A DNA stretch of 9,254 nucleotides from an uncultured Kordia sp. (lineage in GTDB: Bacteria > Bacteroidota > Bacteroidia > Flavobacteriales > Flavobacteriaceae). Made by a program: the position numbers and the translations under genes. The notes beneath the pieces are model-generated. The model was not told where the DNA came from and made no database searches. It saw only the letters and a list, made by a program, of their open reading frames with translations. Location of the stretch: the NCBI GenBank assembly GCA_913054565.1, contig CAJXHW010000061.1, forward strand, positions 1 to 9,254, given 5' to 3'. Below are positions 5,574 to 9,254 of the stretch, piece after piece. Numbering within the stretch: position 1 is the stretch's first letter; every line of letters begins with the position of its first letter.

Positions 5574-8500
5574 TTATTGAATAACTAGTTTTTTGATAGC
5601 TCTTTTAGAACCACTTTGTACATCTAACATGTATACTCCTGAAGCCATTGAACTAAAGTCTACTTTTTTAGTAAACGAATCCGATGTATTATTATGTAAT
5701 TGGCTGTAAACTTTTCGTCCTCTAATATCAAACAACGAAACAGTTACGTCATCATTTGTACTTAAAGTTAATGTTATTTCTCCATTAGATGGGTTAGGGT
5801 ACACTCCAAAAACATTAAACTGGTTTTCTGTAACAGATAATGGCGCTAAAACATTTAGCGTATAATCTTCAACTTCGCCATCGGTGTTAACTCCACAAGC
5901 TATTGGTGTTCCTCCACCTCCACCAGTATACCTTGCCACAACCCTCATAGTTGTATTACCGGTAGCAGCTCCAGAGGGTACAGTAATTGAGTATGGAGAT
6001 GCATCTGTTGCACCATTACCTACATTATTTGCAGAACCTAAATCGTATTCTTCAGAAGGCAAATCAAATATACAGTTGTGATTCCAATCAATCCAAACCT
6101 TAGAAGCAATTGTATATGGCCCATCAGAATTTATCTGAACCGTTAATGGATAAGAACTACCTCTATAGACATCTGTTATTTGAGTTGCAGTTGGTGCTAC
6201 TCTAAAGTCATTATAACCAACAGCAGTAATATTATCCGTATCCGTCAATGAAGTTGTATTATCTATACTACCTATATTTACACGCGTAACACTTGTTGCA
6301 TAATCACTTGTTGCTTCCCCTGTACATAATGAACATGTATCGGTAGTAAAACTATAGGTAGAAGAATACGGGCCTGTTACACAAGAACTCGTTCCTCTTA
6401 CTCTCCAATAATATGGCGTTAATTGATTTAATGCCGGATTAACCATATAAGAATTTGAAGCAACTGTTGCTGACTGTACTATTGAAGTAAAAGCTGCATC
6501 GGTTGCAATATCAATATCATAAGATGTTGCGCTAACATCATTATTCCAAGTTAACGTAGGAGATATAACCACTCCAGATTGAGCATCTGTAGGTGAAGTT
6601 AATCCTATAGCGTTAATAGAAGACCCTAACACTCTAACATCAACACTAATTGACTGTGTTACAGGCGTTGAACTACCAGTCACAGAAATTGTATAAATCC
6701 CAGCAGTAACTCCTGCAAAATTATTTAAAGTCATCGTTGTAGTTCCGTTTGCACTTAAAGGGTTTGAAGAAAAACTTGCCCCAACAGCACCTGGCAAACC
6801 TGACGCACTGAATGTAGTACTAGAGCTAAAACCTGCTACTGTAGAAAAGTCTAAATCAATATCAATGCTTCCATTTTGACATACCTGGTTTTCAACACAT
6901 AAATCTGCTCTTTGTAAAACATATGTTGGTGCAGGATTAGCTATTGTAAAGTTTGTGTCTGAAATATCATAAAAGATATTATCTGCCGCCTCAACCATTA
7001 TCCTTGCAGTTCCAGAAACATTATTAGGGATAACTATAGGTTCAGAACCGTCATTTGGTGTATTACACGCTAATAAAATAGGGTATGTATACCCACCATC
7101 TGTAGACAACCTAATATTGATTGTCTGACAATTGATTGTTGCGTTATTTGTTTGCCCTACATTCCATGTTACCATTTGTTCAGTACCAACATTCCATGTC
7201 ACACCCGTATTTGGTGCAGACATTGTAAACGGTGTTACATTCTCAACATTAACTTTCATTAATTCAGAATCTGTTTGACCAATACCATTAGCGAAACCAC
7301 TGGCATTATCTCTTACAACTAAAGCAAAATTTAATTCTCTAGCTACAGATGGTGTAACTTCCCATGTTGGTGTTAAGTTACCAGCAACAACATCTGATAT
7401 ATTTGGCATATATCTATCTGGAGAAACAGTTGGTAAAATAGATCTATATAAAGGCCCATCAACCCAAGTAGATTGTGGCGTACCATTACCTGGAGCTTGT
7501 GCTGGGTCATTTTGTGACCAATTATAAGTATGCTCAGCTGTCCCGTCTGGATCAGTTGATGCCCCCCTTAAAACATAAGGAGTAGATCTTGGTATTGTAA
7601 ATTCTGTTCCTTCAGTAATTGCTACTGGAGGCTGATTTGCTAATGGAGTTTGCGCTCCACATGTACTTACTCCTGTTTGAATATTCGTTGTTATATCACG
7701 TATATTAACATAGTTAAAATGTGCATCAGAGTTATTTTGAACATTGGTAGCACAAATACCTGCATACCCCATAATTGAACTCCCAGATGCAGGCTCAACC
7801 TCTGTAGAACCATTTCCTGATCTACTACAAGTATTCATTGTATGATATCCGTCAAACTGATGTCCCATCTCATGAGCAACATAATCAATATCAAATGGAT
7901 CCCCAGTAGGATCCGCTCTACCAGTATAACCTCTACCTTTTTGATTCCCTGTATAAGGAGGTGCTCCATCTAAACAAACACATCCTAAACAACCTGCACT
8001 TCCACCACCAGAGGTGTTAAAATTATGTCCGATGTCGTATAATGATTCATCATTTAAAGTAGTTGAGATAACCTCTTGCGTTTTCGTGTTATATTCACCA
8101 TTCCAAGGATCTGGGTTACTATAATAAATCAACTCATCATTACGAGCTATAAAGACTAGAGTTATTGCTAAGTCACGCTCATAAACTTCATTAACCCTAT
8201 TGACAGTAACTGCCATTTGTGCTTGAATATTTGCTTTTTTCTGTGCATCTGTTCCAGCACCAGCAAATATTGCTCCGTATTCTTGTGTACAAGTTTGTGC
8301 TAAACGATATGTTCTTAGCACTTGATCATCTGAATCTACACGTTGAGGAGACACATCATTCTCTAATGATTTTAATCTCACACCTTGTTCTGTTAAACAT
8401 TCAAAATCCTGATTATCTGCGCCTAATGAATTTTTATCATAAACCATATAGGTTTTTCTGTCTTCAGTATATGGATCAATATACATTGAATTTCTCTTTC

Positions 8501-8939
8501 CAGACAAAGTCATTGTATGCAAACCAAAAACTGTAATACTAAAACGCATTGTTGCTGTTGGGTCATCAATACCTACAGCTTTATAGGTTTTAATATTTGG
8601 AAATTTAGCTGCTAAACCAGCCTCCATAATTGGAGATTCCGTAATTCTAAATTGTTCGAAAGTTCCTTCTGGTGTTGGAAATTCTGCAATAACGTTAGAT
8701 CTTCCTGAAAACTCACCTCTTAAAGGCGCACCAACAAGTGATGACTGAAATTTTTCTAAATCTAACTCAAACACTTTAAAGTCTCTTGGGTGTGATGCCC
8801 TGTGTACTTTTTGTTTTGAAGCTACTGTTTCTTTAGTTATTGTTTTCCAATACGAATTTTTATTTTGTGCGAATAAAAAAACTGTTGAAAACAACATCAA
8901 TAAAAGCATTACATGCTTTTTGGGGTAATTTATTTTCAT
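5574..8939 (-). CDS. T9SS-secreted reprolysin-like zinc metalloprotease with GEVED domain
   Basis: This is a 1121-residue paralogue of the gene at 2093-5452, with the same export route and predicted endopeptidase activity. Order: signal peptide 1-24 (MKINYPKKH then a hydrophobic core, cleavage before Q25); propeptide to about 203; catalytic domain about 206-428 with HEMGHQFDGYH (His356, Glu357, His360, His366) and Met-turn SIMGYAG (Met390); conserved beta-rich region about 435-660; Ig-like module about 665-775; fibronectin III about 779-866; GEVED domain about 920-1030, recognised by WIDWNHNCIFD and the signature TDGEVEDYTLNV; T9SS type A tail about 1040-1121, from YPNPSNG to KKLVIQ. Asp363 replaces the metzincin Gly, as in the paralogue. 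The N-terminal two thirds align almost without gaps to the paralogue, while the module before the sorting tail is unrelated (P-domain there). GEVED domains occur in many secreted Bacteroidota proteins and are thought to bind ligands; that role here is inference. Confidence 0.95.
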   Translation of the reverse strand: MKINYPKKHVMLLLMLFSTVFLFAQNKNSYWKTITKETVASKQKVHRASHPRDFKVFELDLEKFQSSLVGAPLRGEFSGRSNVIAEFPTPEGTFEQFRITESPIMEAGLAAKFPNIKTYKAVGIDDPTATMRFSITVFGLHTMTLSGKRNSMYIDPYTEDRKTYMVYDKNSLGADNQDFECLTEQGVRLKSLENDVSPQRVDSDDQVLRTYRLAQTCTQEYGAIFAGAGTDAQKKANIQAQMAVTVNRVNEVYERDLAITLVFIARNDELIYYSNPDPWNGEYNTKTQEVISTTLNDESLYDIGHNFNTSGGGSAGCLGCVCLDGAPPYTGNQKGRGYTGRADPTGDPFDIDYVAHEMGHQFDGYHTMNTCSRSGNGSTEVEPASGSSIMGYAGICATNVQNNSDAHFNYVNIRDITTNIQTGVSTCGAQTPLANQPPVAITEGTEFTIPRSTPYVLRGASTDPDGTAEHTYNWSQNDPAQAPGNGTPQSTWVDGPLYRSILPTVSPDRYMPNISDVVAGNLTPTWEVTPSVARELNFALVVRDNASGFANGIGQTDSELMKVNVENVTPFTMSAPNTGVTWNVGTEQMVTWNVGQTNNATINCQTINIRLSTDGGYTYPILLACNTPNDGSEPIVIPNNVSGTARIMVEAADNIFYDISDTNFTIANPAPTYVLQRADLCVENQVCQNGSIDIDLDFSTVAGFSSSTTFSASGLPGAVGASFSSNPLSANGTTTMTLNNFAGVTAGIYTISVTGSSTPVTQSISVDVRVLGSSINAIGLTSPTDAQSGVVISPTLTWNNDVSATSYDIDIATDAAFTSIVQSATVASNSYMVNPALNQLTPYYWRVRGTSSCVTGPYSSTYSFTTDTCSLCTGEATSDYATSVTRVNIGSIDNTTSLTDTDNITAVGYNDFRVAPTATQITDVYRGSSYPLTVQINSDGPYTIASKVWIDWNHNCIFDLPSEEYDLGSANNVGNGATDASPYSITVPSGAATGNTTMRVVARYTGGGGGTPIACGVNTDGEVEDYTLNVLAPLSVTENQFNVFGVYPNPSNGEITLTLSTNDDVTVSLFDIRGRKVYSQLHNNTSDSFTKKVDFSSMASGVYMLDVQSGSKRAIKKLVIQ

Positions 8940-8960
8940 AATTAATTGTTTTTAAAGCTA

Positions 8961-8991
8961 CTAATATAGCAATTGTTAAATTTTTAACAAA
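8961..8991 (-). promoter_or_regulatory. Promoter of the GEVED-domain metalloprotease
   Basis: The minus strand has TTTG (8991-8988), a 19-base spacer, then TATATTAG (8968-8961). This is the same architecture and the same terminator overlap as the promoter at 5477-5507, and both share TTTTTTTGTTAA at the -33 side. The -7 box departs from consensus at its last Ts. An 8+2+8 inverted repeat (8973-8990) fills the spacer. Confidence 0.55.
8973..8990. repeat. AT-rich inverted repeat in the promoter spacer of the GEVED protease
   Basis: The plus strand reads TTGTTAAA, then TT, then TTTAACAA, a perfect 8-bp inverted repeat. It overlaps the -33 TTTG and occupies most of the spacer, so it could be an operator. 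The sister promoter at 5477-5507 lacks it. Its composition makes chance a fair explanation. Confidence 0.3.
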
Positions 8992-8992
8992 A

Positions 8993-9022
8993 AAAAACCG
9001 ATGTATTCCTACATCGGTTTTT
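8993..9022 (-). terminator. Intrinsic terminator of the partial upstream T9SS protein gene
   Basis: A 13-bp perfect stem (8993-9005 with 9010-9022), with core CCGATGTA/TACATCGG, closes a 4-base TTCC loop. On the minus strand the stem ends in a long T-run (8997-8989). It lies 33 bp past the stop at 9056. The outer stem is the same as that of the terminator at 2033-2068. Confidence 0.92.
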
Positions 9023-9055
9023 CCTATCTTAAAGTTATTAGTTTTAATTCAAATC

Positions 9056-9254
9056 TTATTGAATAACTAGTTTTTTAACAGCTCTTTTGGAACCACTTTG
9101 TACATCTAACATGTATACTCCAGATGCCACTGCACTAAAGCTTAATTTTGTTGTAAATACATCAGAATTGTTTTGATTTAGTTTACTATAAATCTTTCTT
9201 CCTCTAATATCAAACAACGAAACAGTTACGTCATCATTTGTACTTAAAGTTAAT
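9056..9254 (-). CDS. T9SS type A sorting domain, C-terminal end of a third tandem protein, cut by window edge
   Basis: The frame is open from the window edge to a TAA at 9058-9056, giving 65 C-terminal residues. They contain LFDIRGRKIYSKL and SGVYMLDVQSGSKRAVKKLVIQ-type sequence, the second half of a T9SS type A sorting domain (Por secretion tail family), which directs export across the outer membrane and is normally removed on release. It is very close to the end of the gene at 5574-8939, with the same length and no gap, and includes a 55-nt stretch of identical DNA. A third metalloprotease of the same array is the simplest reading, but only the sorting domain is visible, and such tails can be attached to unrelated proteins. 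The gene is followed by its own terminator, then the promoter of the next protease. Confidence 0.85.
   Translation of the reverse strand, partial: LTLSTNDDVTVSLFDIRGRKIYSKLNQNNSDVFTTKLSFSAVASGVYMLDVQSGSKRAVKKLVIQ

Noticed and set aside
8219..8536. Plus-strand open frame of 105 codons opposite the propeptide and start of the catalytic domain of the GEVED protease
   Set aside because: Antisense shadow in AT-rich coding DNA; the equivalent stretch of the paralogue has no matching long frame.
2093..8939. The long paralogous pair as a transposon or composite mobile element
   Set aside because: No transposase, no terminal inverted repeats and no target-site duplication were seen; divergence with many synonymous changes fits old tandem duplication.

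Overview
The window looks like a chromosomal segment from a member of the Bacteroidota, most likely the Flavobacteriaceae. The DNA is AT-rich. Two large secreted proteins end in type IX secretion (T9SS) type A sorting domains. Promoters have the Bacteroidota TAnnTTTG-like -7 box, and starts are preceded by A-rich leaders without a Shine-Dalgarno site. All genes lie on the minus strand, so transcription runs from high to low coordinates.

Layout in transcription order. (1) At 9254-9056 is the last 65 codons of a T9SS-sorted protein whose upstream part lies outside the window. (2) At 8939-5574 is a 1121-residue secreted zinc metalloprotease of the reprolysin-like metzincin type: signal peptide, propeptide, catalytic domain, Ig-like and fibronectin III modules, a GEVED domain and a T9SS tail. 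(3) At 5452-2093 is a 1119-residue paralogue with the same N-terminal two thirds but a proprotein-convertase P-domain in place of the GEVED domain. Each of these genes is followed by a strong hairpin terminator. The T-tract of the terminators ahead of genes 2 and 3 also appears to supply the -33 element of the next promoter, so the array reads as repeated gene-terminator-promoter units. (4) A separate unit starts near 1990: a DEAD-box type RNA helicase with a DEVD Walker B motif (1975-617), a 125-residue uncharacterised protein (614-237), and the N-terminal 75 residues of an ApbE-type FAD:protein FMN transferase lipoprotein (226-1, cut by the window edge). Gaps of 2 and 10 bp argue for an operon.

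Functionally, the upper two thirds is a tandem family of exported proteases that share catalytic and secretion parts and differ in the accessory module before the sorting tail, which suggests diversified substrate or surface targeting. The lower third is housekeeping: RNA remodelling and flavin transfer to exported or membrane flavoproteins. No RNA gene, CRISPR array, insertion sequence or integration site was seen, and no gene-free stretch exceeds about 120 bases. I found no clear new multi-gene system. The most interesting points are the module swapping in the protease array, an Asp replacing the usual metzincin Gly in both active sites, and the small protein that resembles a nuclease fold without its catalytic residues.
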